A stretch of 23,199 bases of DNA from Clostridia bacterium (GTDB taxonomy: Bacteria > Bacillota > Clostridia > Oscillospirales > CAG-272), in contig JAFTXB010000039.1 of the NCBI GenBank assembly GCA_017461825.1, positions 1-23,199 on the forward strand, read 5' to 3'. Position 1 is the stretch's first letter, and each line of letters starts with the position of its first letter. Of this stretch, positions 15,505 to 22,474 are shown piece after piece. A model generated the notes under the pieces. It worked only from the letters and a program-made list of their open reading frames with translations. It did not search any database and was not told where the DNA came from. The translations under genes were made by a program, and so were the position numbers.

Positions 15505-17139
15505 ATGGCAGGCACGGTGGAAACCAATACCAAAAAAACATTTTTTTCGGGAGTTCTCTGGATCACACTTTCCACCGTGCTCGTCAAAATTATCGGCCTT
15601 ATATACAAGATTCCCATGCTCACGTATCTTGGATCCGAGGGCATGGGCTATTTCAATTCTGCGTATGAGATCTATGCGCTGTTTTGCGTGATCTCAACGG
15701 CAGGTCTTCCCGTTGCGCTTTCGGTGTTGATCTCCTCTGCACTTGCAAAAGGGCAGATGGGGGCAGTACGGCGAATCTACCGTGCCGCATTGACCGTTTT
15801 TTTAGCGGTAGGCATCGTGGGGAGTGCCGTTATGGTATTGTTTGCAAAGCACTTTTGCAATATGATCCGAAGTGAAAACGCTTATTGGTGCATTCTTTCA
15901 ATCGCGCCAACCGTGTTCTTTGTTTGCCTTTCTTCGGCTTTGCGAGGTTATTTTCAGGGGTGGCAAAAAATGCTCCCTACGGCAATCTCACAGGTCATCG
16001 AATCGGCAGGAAAGCTTCTATTCGGGCTTTTGTTGGCGCGCTTTGCTCTCCAAAAAGGCTTTGATACCGCAACCGTTGCGGCGTTTGCCGGCATTGGATT
16101 GACACTTGGAACCGCATTGTCCACACTTTATTTAATCGTGGAGAAAATACGCTTTCGTTCCGATTTGAGCGACGCAAAGGATGGCGAGCAATCGAGCTAT
16201 CGCGAAACATGGAAGCGCCTTTGTAAACTTGCCATTCCCATGACGCTTGGCGCGTCGCTCGTCAGCCTGACCAAGCTGATCGATATGACAATGATCCTTC
16301 GCCGTTTGCAGTCGATCGGTTTTTCGGAGGTTGCGGCAAATGAGGCATACGGAAGTTATACTACACTTGCTCTTTCGGTTTATGGTTTGTTACCTGCATT
16401 GGTAAACGGAGTTGCGCTGCCGCTTGTTCCCATGCTTTCTGCCGCCATTGCGTCGGGAGATCGCGAAAAACAGGCAATGATGGTGAACAGCTCCTACCGA
16501 CTAACAGCTCTGTTTGCCCTCCCTGCGTCTTTGGGAGTATCTGCGTTTGCGCAACCGATCCTTTCGTTGCTTTTTGGTAGGGAACCCGAGGCGGTCGCTC
16601 TTGCCGCACCTTTGCTGTCCTGCCTCGGTATTTCGGTATTTTTATCCTGCATGATCACGGCGACAAACTCGGTGCTTCATGCCTACAGCGAGGTCAATCG
16701 ACCGATCTTGTCACTTGTAGCAGGGGCAATCGTGAAGATCGCAGCAGCTTATTTTTTGATCGGAAATGACCGCGTCGCACTAATGGGGGCACCGCTGAGC
16801 ACTTTTTTATGTAATACGGTTGTCGTTTTATGTAATCTCTTTTTTGCTTCACGCCTTTGCAAGGTAAAGGGGCTCTTTGCGTTGTTTTTTAAGCCGTTTG
16901 GCGCGTCTGTGGTATCAATTGGTGCCGCACTTGCGCTCTATTTGCCGCTTTCTCACAGAATGGGGGAGAGTTCTATGCTTTCGGCTGCCTGCATTTTGCT
17001 TGCCTGCCTGCTTTATCTCCTGCTTTCCTGCCTTTTCGGCGTTTTTGAGGCGGAGGATATCCGGGCGATGCCGATGGGAGATCGGCTTTATACAATGTTG
17101 ATGAAATTTCGTTTGATCCCTAAAGATCGAATGCATTGA
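15505..17139 (+). CDS. SpoVB/MurJ-like polysaccharide flippase (MOP family)
   Basis: A 544-residue integral membrane protein with about 14 hydrophobic segments along its whole length. The N-terminus KKTFFSGVLWITLSTVLVKI then IGLIYKIPMLTYLGSEGMGY is typical of SpoVB/YabM/MurJ lipid-linked glycan flippases, with no lumenal or catalytic domain. It probably moves a lipid-linked cell-wall precursor across the membrane. In B. subtilis the homologue yabM sits directly before mazG/yabN, and the same order here supports a spore-envelope or cell-wall role. ACGGAGG lies 8 nt from the ATG at 15505. SpoVB and MurJ cannot be told apart safely from sequence alone. Confidence 0.87.
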   Translation: MAGTVETNTKKTFFSGVLWITLSTVLVKIIGLIYKIPMLTYLGSEGMGYFNSAYEIYALFCVISTAGLPVALSVLISSALAKGQMGAVRRIYRAALTVFLAVGIVGSAVMVLFAKHFCNMIRSENAYWCILSIAPTVFFVCLSSALRGYFQGWQKMLPTAISQVIESAGKLLFGLLLARFALQKGFDTATVAAFAGIGLTLGTALSTLYLIVEKIRFRSDLSDAKDGEQSSYRETWKRLCKLAIPMTLGASLVSLTKLIDMTMILRRLQSIGFSEVAANEAYGSYTTLALSVYGLLPALVNGVALPLVPMLSAAIASGDREKQAMMVNSSYRLTALFALPASLGVSAFAQPILSLLFGREPEAVALAAPLLSCLGISVFLSCMITATNSVLHAYSEVNRPILSLVAGAIVKIAAAYFLIGNDRVALMGAPLSTFLCNTVVVLCNLFFASRLCKVKGLFALFFKPFGASVVSIGAALALYLPLSHRMGESSMLSAACILLACLLYLLLSCLFGVFEAEDIRAMPMGDRLYTMLMKFRLIPKDRMH

Positions 17140-17160
17140 GAAAAGAAAGGACTGAAAATT

Positions 17161-17883
17161 ATGTCAGAAAAAAACGAGATCGCCGCGCTTTTAAGCCGTG
17201 ATCGCTACACTTTTGATGATCTTGCGCGCATTACAGGTATTTTGCGCTCCGATGAAGGGTGTCCGTGGGATCGGGAGCAGGATCATCACAGTATCCGCAA
17301 ATGCCTCATTGAGGAGACCTATGAGGTCGTTGAGGCAATCGATAATGAGGATCCCGTTTTGCTTCGTGAGGAGCTGGGAGATTTGTTGTTTCAGGTAATG
17401 TTTCATGCACAGATCGAAGCGGAGGAAGGACGTTTTTGTGTGGATGATGTGGTGGACGATATTTCCAAAAAGATGATTCACCGTCATCCTCATGTGTTCG
17501 GTACGACCGAGGTTGAAAACAGCCAACAGGTGCTTGCCAATTGGGAAACGATCAAAACCGAGGAAAAACAGAGAAATACGCTTGTCGAAAAGCTGCGCGC
17601 CATTCCACCGATGATGCCGGCATTGATGCGCGCCTCTAAAGTCGGAAAAAAAGCAGGCGTTGAGGTCGACAGCTCCCCCGAGGAACAGTTAAATAAGTTA
17701 GAGGCTGATATCCAAGCGGTAAAAGCTGCTCTTACATCGCCGCAATTTGACGCAAAAGCCGAGATCGGTATTCTTCTCATGCGCGTAACAGCGCTTGCCC
17801 GTGCTTTGGATGTGGATGCGGAACACGCTCTTTTTTGTGCTACAGAGCGCTTAATAGAGGATATTGCGTCGAAAAAAGCTTGA
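17161..17883 (+). CDS. mazG: Nucleoside triphosphate pyrophosphohydrolase MazG
   Basis: A 240-residue all-alpha NTP pyrophosphatase that hydrolyses (d)NTPs to NMP and PPi and can clean up abnormal nucleotides. GCPWDREQDHHSIRKCLIEE and TYEVVEAID contain the EExxE motif, and EELGDLLFQVMFHAQI gives ExxxD; both metal-binding sets are intact. A second, weaker MazG half follows (from about residue 130). It lacks the tetrapyrrole methyltransferase domain fused to MazG in Bacillus YabN. AAAGGA precedes the ATG at 17161. It seems to be the last gene of the long recJ run, since HU after it has its own promoter. No hairpin terminator was found. Confidence 0.94.
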   Translation: MSEKNEIAALLSRDRYTFDDLARITGILRSDEGCPWDREQDHHSIRKCLIEETYEVVEAIDNEDPVLLREELGDLLFQVMFHAQIEAEEGRFCVDDVVDDISKKMIHRHPHVFGTTEVENSQQVLANWETIKTEEKQRNTLVEKLRAIPPMMPALMRASKVGKKAGVEVDSSPEEQLNKLEADIQAVKAALTSPQFDAKAEIGILLMRVTALARALDVDAEHALFCATERLIEDIASKKA

Positions 17884-17921
17884 AAATACATTTTTTTTTC
17901 GATTTTTTGTTATTTTTTTCT

Positions 17922-17939
17922 GTTTTTGCATGCAAAAAC
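17922..17939. promoter_or_regulatory. 18-bp perfect palindrome upstream of the HU promoter
   Basis: GTTTTTGCATGCAAAAAC is fully self-complementary and ends 2 bases before the -35 element of the HU promoter. Position and symmetry suit a dimeric regulator or an intrinsically bent site. It is followed by no T-run, so it is not a terminator for mazG. Function inferred. Confidence 0.45.
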
Positions 17940-17941
17940 TC

Positions 17942-17970
17942 TTGCACAATGGGCAAAAATATGGTAAAAT
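17942..17970 (+). promoter_or_regulatory. Promoter of the HU-rqcP-yabP-yabQ-divIC-smpB run
   Basis: TTGCAC (17942-17947), a 17-nt spacer and TAAAAT (17965-17970) with an extended -10 TG at 17962-17963, about 40 nt before the HU start. Confidence 0.72.
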
Positions 17971-18011
17971 AATATCGTACCCCAAATTTTTTATTTCGGA
18001 GGAATATTCTG

Positions 18012-18284
18012 ATGAACAAGACACAGTTGATCGACAAGATCGCAAAAGAAAATGACCTGACCAAGAAGCAGGTCGCACAAACCGTTGACGCTATGATCGC
18101 CGCTATCGAGGAGTCCCTTGTTGCCGGTGAATCGGTACAGTTCCTCGGTTTTGGTACCTTTGCAGTCAAAGAGATCGCCGCTCACAACGGAAGAAACCCC
18201 CGCACAGGTGAGGTCGTGGAGATCGCGGCATCCCGCCGTGCAACCTTTAGTGCAAGCAAAGCTCTTAAGGACAAGCTTAACTGA
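18012..18284 (+). CDS. HU-family DNA-binding protein
   Basis: A 90-residue histone-like protein that bends and compacts DNA as a dimer. MNKTQLIDKIAKENDLTKKQ starts the helical half. FGTFAVKEIAAHNGRNPRTG is the beta-arm signature, and the tail FSASKALKDKLN completes it. GGAGGA lies 8 nt from the ATG at 18012. It has its own promoter and is inserted between mazG and rqcP, where Bacillus has none but Clostridia often do. No second HU is present in the window. Confidence 0.97.
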   Translation: MNKTQLIDKIAKENDLTKKQVAQTVDAMIAAIEESLVAGESVQFLGFGTFAVKEIAAHNGRNPRTGEVVEIAASRRATFSASKALKDKLN

Positions 18285-18287
18285 GAA

Positions 18288-18530
18288 ATGCGTCTGGACA
18301 AATTTCTCAAGGTTTCCCGTATCATCAAGCGCCGTACCGTTGCAAATGACGCGTGTGACGCAGAGCATGTTACGGTAAACGGCAAGCGTGCCAAGGCATC
18401 GTATGATGTTAAGGAGGGCGATGTGATCGAGGTTACCTTCGGTCAGCGCGCTTTAAAGGTACGTGTACTCAATGTCAGGGAGTTTACCTCCAAGGCAGAG
18501 GCTTCGAGTCTATACGAGGTTATCGAATAA
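18288..18530 (+). CDS. rqcP: RqcP (YabO) S4-domain ribosome quality-control factor
   Basis: An 80-residue protein made of one S4 RNA-binding domain: MRLDKFLKVSRIIKRRTVAN, then VTVNGKRAKASYDVKEGD and IEVTFG. RqcP binds stalled 50S-tRNA complexes and helps RqcH add C-terminal alanine tails. Its start lies 3 nt after the HU stop with little SD of its own, so coupling with HU is likely. In B. subtilis the gene (yabO) sits before yabP, as here. smpB and ssrA further down make this a local concentration of ribosome-rescue genes. Confidence 0.93.
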   Translation: MRLDKFLKVSRIIKRRTVANDACDAEHVTVNGKRAKASYDVKEGDVIEVTFGQRALKVRVLNVREFTSKAEASSLYEVIE

Positions 18531-18614
18531 TCAAATGTAGGACGAGCCGCAACCGCATATTTTTGCCGTTCTCCGCATAAGTTGTAGCAGATCCCATAAA
18601 GGAGGGTTTGTGAA

Positions 18615-18911
18615 ATGAGTGCGGAGACGGCAACAAACGGTTGCGAACGGCATCGGGTAAATATTTTGGGGAGAGGCTCCCTTGAGGTTTGCGGCGTAAC
18701 GGATGTCATCAGCTTTGACGAACAGGCTGTGGTGCTTTCCACGGTCTGCGGAGCAATGGAGGTCACCGGTGCGTCGCTTCATATCCATATTCTCAATATC
18801 GAGCAGGGAATCGTGGCAATGAACGGCAAAATTGACTCGGTTGTCTATTATGATACCGAAAGCAGTGAAAAGGATGGCAAAAACGGCTTTTTTTCAAAGC
18901 TGTTTCGCTAA
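18615..18911 (+). CDS. yabP: Sporulation protein YabP
   Basis: A 98-residue member of the YabP/YqfC family. The core NILGRGSLEVCGVTDVISFD, then GAMEVTGASLHIHILNIEQG matches the family's two beta-rich blocks. The C-terminus FSKLFR is usual for YabP. In Bacillus it is a mother-cell sporulation gene whose exact biochemical role is not settled. AAGGAGG (18599-18605) lies 9 nt before the ATG. The 84-nt gap after rqcP contains no gene I can support, and no sigma-E-type promoter stood out. Confidence 0.88.
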   Translation: MSAETATNGCERHRVNILGRGSLEVCGVTDVISFDEQAVVLSTVCGAMEVTGASLHIHILNIEQGIVAMNGKIDSVVYYDTESSEKDGKNGFFSKLFR

Positions 18912-18920
18912 GCTGTTGTC

Positions 18921-19643
18921 ATGAATATTTCCCAATCTGCATTGGCTTGGCTGTACGTTTATGCGCTTCTGCTCGGTGTAGCGCTTGCGGCAGTATATGA
19001 TTTGTTGAGGATCACACGCGTTTTTTTAGGGGTACATTACAGCCGCCGTGCGGCAAAACGCTTGCAGGGGATTCAATTGCCATTTCTCAAGCCCTATCAG
19101 CGACGAACCGAACGCCGCGCGTTGGGGATCGTCGTTTTTTTTGAGGATCTGCTGTTTTGTGTGTTTGCGGCTGTGGCAATGATCCTTTTGTTTTATCAAG
19201 CAAATAACGGAAACTTTCGTTTTCCCACGCTTTTAGCGGCGGGAGCGGGGTTTTTGCTCTATCGCGGTACCGTGGGAAGGCTCGTCATGCTCTTTTCTGA
19301 GGTTATCGCATTTTTCATCGAGACCTGCGTGAGATATTTGCTGTTTTTTTCAACTCTTCCGTTTCGTTTTCTCGCAAGGCAGGTCAAAAAATGGCTGGAA
19401 ACAGCCGCAAAACGGGTGTGGCGTGCCCACAGACGTTCGGGGCGGAAGCACTTTACAGAGAGGCAGCTTGATCGCGTGCGCCGTGATGCGTGCGGATTGA
19501 TCCCCGAGGAGTTGCCTAAAAAAAGGATGCCAAAAAGGGGGAAATACATTGCAAAAGGAAAAAAAACAATTCAGTCTCACACTGCTGATGCGCGTTCTTC
19601 TGGCGGTGCTCGTCGTCGTGTCGGTCGGCGTATTCGCCAATAG
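18921..19643 (+). CDS. yabQ: Spore cortex biosynthesis protein YabQ
   Basis: A 240-residue membrane protein. The N-terminal helix LAWLYVYALLLGVALAAVYD then LLRITRVFLG is the YabQ signature, followed by membrane segments near 70-92 and 95-115 and one near 125-145. In B. subtilis YabQ is needed for spore cortex formation. The last 75 residues are highly basic (RRSGRKHF, KKRMPKRGK, GGARRRVGRRIRQ). The gene runs 95 nt into divIC, so its final 32 residues are encoded by DNA that also encodes the DivIC N-terminus. The SD before ATG 18921 is weak, hinting at coupling with yabP, 9 nt upstream. Confidence 0.85.
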   Translation: MNISQSALAWLYVYALLLGVALAAVYDLLRITRVFLGVHYSRRAAKRLQGIQLPFLKPYQRRTERRALGIVVFFEDLLFCVFAAVAMILLFYQANNGNFRFPTLLAAGAGFLLYRGTVGRLVMLFSEVIAFFIETCVRYLLFFSTLPFRFLARQVKKWLETAAKRVWRAHRRSGRKHFTERQLDRVRRDACGLIPEELPKKRMPKRGKYIAKGKKTIQSHTADARSSGGARRRVGRRIRQ

Positions 19644-19977
19644 CGTTATGCGATATAACCAGCTAAAGGACGAGGAGAGACAACTGACCGCTATGCTCGA
19701 AGGGCTCAACGAGGAGATCGAACGCCTGAGCGAGCTGTTGGATTCGAGTGAGCAGGTAGAGGAGCTTTTGAAAAATTACGCCGAGTACAGGGAGATGTTG
19801 CGACAAACAGACCCCGAGCTTGCGGCAACTGTAGAGGAGATACAGGCAAAAAAGGCAGAGGTTGACGCCATGCTGGCATCATCCGAAAACCGTGAATTCA
19901 TCGAGCAGATCGCACGGGAACAATGCGAGCTGTTTTATCCCGATGAGGAGATTATTTACAACGACAGAAACAACTGA
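19549..19977 (+). CDS. divIC: DivIC/FtsB-like septum formation initiator
   Basis: A 142-residue bitopic divisome protein: a short basic N-terminus, one membrane helix (about residues 10-32), a long coiled coil (38-115, LKDEERQLTAMLEGLNEEIE) and the FtsB/DivIC closing motif EFIEQIAREQCELFYPDEEI. It helps assemble the division septum with FtsL and DivIB; the position after yabQ is the Bacillus order. The start is TTG 19549 with AAGGGGG (19535-19541) at 7 nt. The next in-frame ATG (19588) has no SD and would cut the membrane helix. With this start the gene overlaps yabQ by 95 nt. Confidence 0.85.
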   Translation: MQKEKKQFSLTLLMRVLLAVLVVVSVGVFANSVMRYNQLKDEERQLTAMLEGLNEEIERLSELLDSSEQVEELLKNYAEYREMLRQTDPELAATVEEIQAKKAEVDAMLASSENREFIEQIAREQCELFYPDEEIIYNDRNN

Positions 19978-19990
19978 GAAAGATAAAAAT

Positions 19991-20470
19991 ATGGCAGAAA
20001 AAAAGAAAGAAACAAATAAGATCATCGCGCAAAACAAAAAGGCATATCACGATTATTTCGTCGAGGAAAAATACGAGGCGGGTATTGCATTGTTTGGCAC
20101 CGAGGTCAAAAGTATTCGCGCAGGCGGTGTTAACCTCAAAGATTCCTACTGTTCTTTTGATAAGGGCGAAATGTTTGTTACGGGCATGCATATCAGTCCG
20201 TACGAGCAAGGAAATATCTTCAACCGAGAGCCTTTGCGCGACCGCAAACTGTTGATGCATCGCAGAGAGATCATGAAGCTGCAAGGCTTGGTACAGCAAA
20301 AGGGATATACTTTGGTTCCGCTGTCGCTGTATTTTTCAGGAAGTCATGTCAAGGTCGAGGTGGGGCTTTGCCGAGGCAAAAAGCTGTACGATAAGCGTGA
20401 TGCCGATGCGGCAAGACAGGCAACCCGCGATATTGACAGACATATGAAGGATCGATCATACGAAGGATAA
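19991..20470 (+). CDS. smpB: SsrA-binding protein SmpB
   Basis: A 159-residue partner of tmRNA that brings SsrA into the A site of stalled ribosomes. NKKAYHDYFVEEKYEAGIAL, GTEVKSIRAGGVNLKDSYC, HISPYEQGN and the basic tail ARQATRDIDRHMK are all typical. The ATG at 19991 starts the canonical MAEKKKE N-terminus; longer in-frame starts would run through divIC. Only a weak GAGAAAG SD is present, 13 nt after divIC. ssrA itself lies 1.4 kb downstream on the same strand under a separate promoter. Confidence 0.97.
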   Translation: MAEKKKETNKIIAQNKKAYHDYFVEEKYEAGIALFGTEVKSIRAGGVNLKDSYCSFDKGEMFVTGMHISPYEQGNIFNREPLRDRKLLMHRREIMKLQGLVQQKGYTLVPLSLYFSGSHVKVEVGLCRGKKLYDKRDADAARQATRDIDRHMKDRSYEG

Positions 20471-20474
20471 GAAA

Positions 20475-21290
20475 ATGAAAACAAGAAATCTCTTTTTCGA
20501 TTTTGACGGTACGTTGACCGTGATAGAGAATATTGTTACCTCCGATGGTAAGCAAACAGCAAAACCGATCATTCCGCAGGAGAATTTTGATGCGTTGCTT
20601 GAGGCAAAGGAAAGAGGATATCAGCTCTTTCTATGTACGGGGCGCGCAAAAGGTTCGCTCAAAAATGCCTTTGTGCGGTATCCGTTGCTAAAGGATATCC
20701 CTTGGGATGGCATGATCTGCGGCGCGTCGGATATGTGGTATCATGGAAACCGAATCGCCATTACGTACTTTTCCGAGGAGGAGTGTATGAAGTGGATCGA
20801 TTATTCCGTCAAAACCAAAAGTGAGTTTCATTACAATGGTACCGAAAGCTGGGAAAATATCAGTTTTCAAATGATGGATGATGAAAATGAGATCGAGGCG
20901 ATCAAGGCACAGGTAAGGGAATGGCTCGTCACAAATCCAATGACAAACTGCGCGGTCGTTCCGGCGGTGGATTTCAAGTTTGCGCCAAACAGTCGTGCAA
21001 CCGTTATCAATATGCCAACTTATTCGGATATTTTTGCCGAGGGGTGCAACAAGGGGAGCGCGATTCAAAAATTCTGCAATCTTATCGGTGTCCCAATCGA
21101 GCAAACGGTCTGTTTTGGCGATAGCGGAAATGACATTGAGATGTTCCGCACTTGCCCAACCTCGGTTTGTATGGCAAACTCTCCCGAGGAGCTCAAAGCT
21201 CTTTCCGCATTTGTCGCAAAAGGGAAGTACGGTGTTGCGGAGGGGATACGTTGGCTGTTGGATCAAGAAATTACAGCATTTGATTCGTAA
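20475..21290 (+). CDS. HAD-IIB (Cof-type) sugar-phosphate/FMN phosphatase-like protein
   Basis: A 271-residue haloacid dehalogenase hydrolase. Motif I is FFDFDGTL (D9 and D11), motif II LFLCTGRAKG, and motifs III/IV appear as NKGSAIQKFC and CFGDSGNDIEMF. The large C2B cap lies between them. Cof-type enzymes dephosphorylate various sugar phosphates, FMN or PLP, and the substrate cannot be told. AAGGAT lies 6 nt before the ATG, 4 nt after smpB. It is the last gene before the 21301-21354 terminator. Confidence 0.9.
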   Translation: MKTRNLFFDFDGTLTVIENIVTSDGKQTAKPIIPQENFDALLEAKERGYQLFLCTGRAKGSLKNAFVRYPLLKDIPWDGMICGASDMWYHGNRIAITYFSEEECMKWIDYSVKTKSEFHYNGTESWENISFQMMDDENEIEAIKAQVREWLVTNPMTNCAVVPAVDFKFAPNSRATVINMPTYSDIFAEGCNKGSAIQKFCNLIGVPIEQTVCFGDSGNDIEMFRTCPTSVCMANSPEELKALSAFVAKGKYGVAEGIRWLLDQEITAFDS

Positions 21291-21300
21291 TATTCAATAA

Positions 21301-21354
21301 AAATAAAGATCAGGCTTTTCAATGTTTACACATCGTAAAGCCTGATCTTTATTT
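21301..21354. terminator. Bidirectional terminator between HAD gene and lipoprotein gene
   Basis: AAATAAAGATCAGGCTTT (21301-21318) and its exact complement (21337-21354) form an 18-bp stem with an 18-nt loop. It starts 10 nt after the + gene and ends 2 nt before the minus-strand lipoprotein stop, so it can serve both. Confidence 0.85.
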
Positions 21355-21356
21355 GA

Positions 21357-21629
21357 TTAACCAATCGGAATCATAGGACCGTAACCATCGTCGGTATTTG
21401 CGCCGCCGTCTTTAATGCCGCCGGTGCTCTGTTCACCTTCGGTCGTCTCTTCGGTATCCTGCGGTGGGTATGTTTCGGGATCGCCTTTCTCGTCTGTTAC
21501 AACGGAACCTTCCGCATCTGTTACAACAGCGTTGGTGCCGTTTTCATCATCTTTCTTTTTGATGTCAATGCATGAAACAACAGAAACCAAAAGACAGGCA
21601 AGAATTAACAATGCCAAGATTTTTTTCAT
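21357..21629 (-). CDS. Small secreted lipoprotein, function unknown
   Basis: 90 residues. A lipoprotein signal peptide MKKILALLILACLLVSVVSC has its lipobox VVSC at Cys20, so the mature chain is probably lipid-anchored on the outer face of the membrane. The mature part is short, acidic and low in complexity (TDAEGSVVTDEKGD, TEETTEGEQSTGG), without a domain I recognise. Start choice: AAGGAG (21645-21640) lies 10 nt before ATG 21629. A longer ORF starting at 21656 would contain this SD and is less likely. A promoter is present at 21689-21660, divergent from ssrA. Confidence 0.78.
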   Translation of the reverse strand: MKKILALLILACLLVSVVSCIDIKKKDDENGTNAVVTDAEGSVVTDEKGDPETYPPQDTEETTEGEQSTGGIKDGGANTDDGYGPMIPIG

Positions 21630-21659
21630 TTTTTTCGTGCTCCTTTTTTCGTTCATATT

Positions 21660-21689
21660 ATTCTATCATATTTCATGCACATCTGTCAA
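21660..21689 (-). promoter_or_regulatory. Promoter of the lipoprotein gene
   Basis: On the minus strand TTGACA (21689-21684), an 18-nt spacer and TAGAAT (21665-21660). It lies about 95 nt from the divergent ssrA promoter, with only A/T-rich sequence between. Confidence 0.65.
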
Positions 21690-21783
21690 GGGTAAAAATG
21701 AAATTTGCGAAAAAAACTTAAAAAAACGGCTCATTTTGAAACAATTTTAGAATAAAAGTCGAATGATTGATAAAAATACGCTG

Positions 21784-21812
21784 TTGACAAAAGCCCAAAA
21801 ATGGTGTATAAT
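21784..21812 (+). promoter_or_regulatory. Promoter of ssrA
   Basis: TTGACA (21784-21789), a 17-nt spacer and TATAAT (21807-21812) match the consensus exactly. Transcription would start near 21819, leaving a short leader to be removed by RNase P before 21832. Confidence 0.88.
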
Positions 21813-21831
21813 ATAGCTGTAATTCATATAT

Positions 21832-22224
21832 GGGGGTGCAATGGTTTCGACGGGGATTCTGAGGTATGATAAGCGTGGCGAGCCGGGTAAACTCGTAAAC
21901 TGCCCAACTTAAAAAATAAACGACAACAATACTGTTGCTATGGCTGCCTGAGTTTTGCGTCTTTTGACGTAAAACTCAGCAGTGCCGCGACCTGCGGGTC
22001 GCCCGTTCCTCCGAGGAGTACCGCGCCCTCGGACTGAACGTCATCACAGCGGTGAACATGCATCGGTGGTTCGCACTTGAGCCGATCATGCAAAAAAGGG
22101 CTACCTTGCGAAATAGCGTGTCTGTTCGCGCTTTCAAAGGGGAATTCTAAATAACAGACTGTCCACGAAGAAGGTTATATCAAGGGGTTTTCGGACAGGA
22201 GTTCGATTCTCCTCATCTCCACCA
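21832..22224 (+). ncRNA. ssrA: tmRNA (SsrA)
   Basis: This RNA rescues stalled ribosomes and tags the unfinished protein. The 5' end GGGGGTGCAATGGTTTCGAC and the 3' end ...GTTCGATTCTCCTCATCTCC-A-CCA are the tmRNA signatures. GGGGGTG (21832-21838) pairs with CATCTCC as the acceptor stem, with two G-U pairs, and AGGAG/CTCCT closes a 7-nt T loop. CCA is encoded. The tag ORF ends at TGA 21949-21951 and reads NDNNTVAMAA, ending in the expected hydrophobic-A-A. A hairpin CTGAGTTTT..AAAACTCAG follows the tag stop (H5), and pseudoknot-forming segments fill the rest. Length is 393 nt. The resume codon is discussed under findings. Confidence 0.96.
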
Positions 22225-22321
22225 GCGGCAAGCTGCCGCCCCCAATCATCGGGGGAGTTCGGTGCTATGCCAAAATTCATACCACGATGGCGGTGTTCGG
22301 TTTTAAAGCCTGCGCCTCCAC
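22225..22321 (+). other. Structured spacer after ssrA with partial ssrA-tail-like motifs
   Basis: No ORF with an SD is present. Two small hairpins (GCGGCA..TGCCGC and CCCCC..GGGGG) follow the tmRNA end. Two stretches echo the tmRNA T-arm and tail: GGGAGTTCGGT (22254-22264) and GTTCGGTT...CTCCACCA (22295-22322). They do not fold as a tRNA; the acceptor and T stems do not pair. They may be decayed copies of the ssrA 3' end. Confidence 0.4.
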
Positions 22322-22364
22322 CAAATACAGAAAAAGGGGCTATTAGCTCCTTTTTCTGTATTTG
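22322..22364 (+). terminator. Long hairpin, probable ssrA terminator
   Basis: Two 20-nt arms (22322-22341, 22345-22364) are complementary except for one G-U and leave a 3-nt loop. The right arm includes CCTTTTT. It is the first strong hairpin after ssrA. The U-run lies inside the stem rather than after it, so termination efficiency is uncertain. Confidence 0.6.
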
Positions 22365-22394
22365 AAGAAAAATGATGCAATGATGAACTCTGCG

Positions 22395-22472
22395 AATTTC
22401 AAAGCTTGCTTTGAAATTACGCTATAGCGTGCGCAAACTGAATTTGATGAAAATGTGTATCATATCGCACGC
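22395..22472. repeat. Cluster of three palindromes (REP/MITE-like)
   Basis: AATTTCAAAGC-TT-GCTTTGAAATT (22395-22418) is followed at once by ACGCTATAGCGT (22419-22430). Then come the inverted arms GCGTGCG (22427-22433) and CGCACGC (22466-22472). No coding potential is seen. The cluster ends 2 nt before the ssrA-tail repeat. It may be a dispersed intergenic element; no second copy lies in the window. Confidence 0.4.
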
Positions 22473-22474
22473 TT

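Noticed and set aside
18531..18614. Tiny minus-strand ORF ending in CGCGSSYI in the rqcP-yabP gap
   Set aside because: No SD and no promoter; chance cysteine-rich reading in a short spacer.
22246..22323. Possible tRNA ending in CTCCACCA
   Set aside because: The 5' GGGGGAG does not fully pair with the 3' strand, no T stem or anticodon arm forms, and the motifs are better explained as echoes of the ssrA tail.
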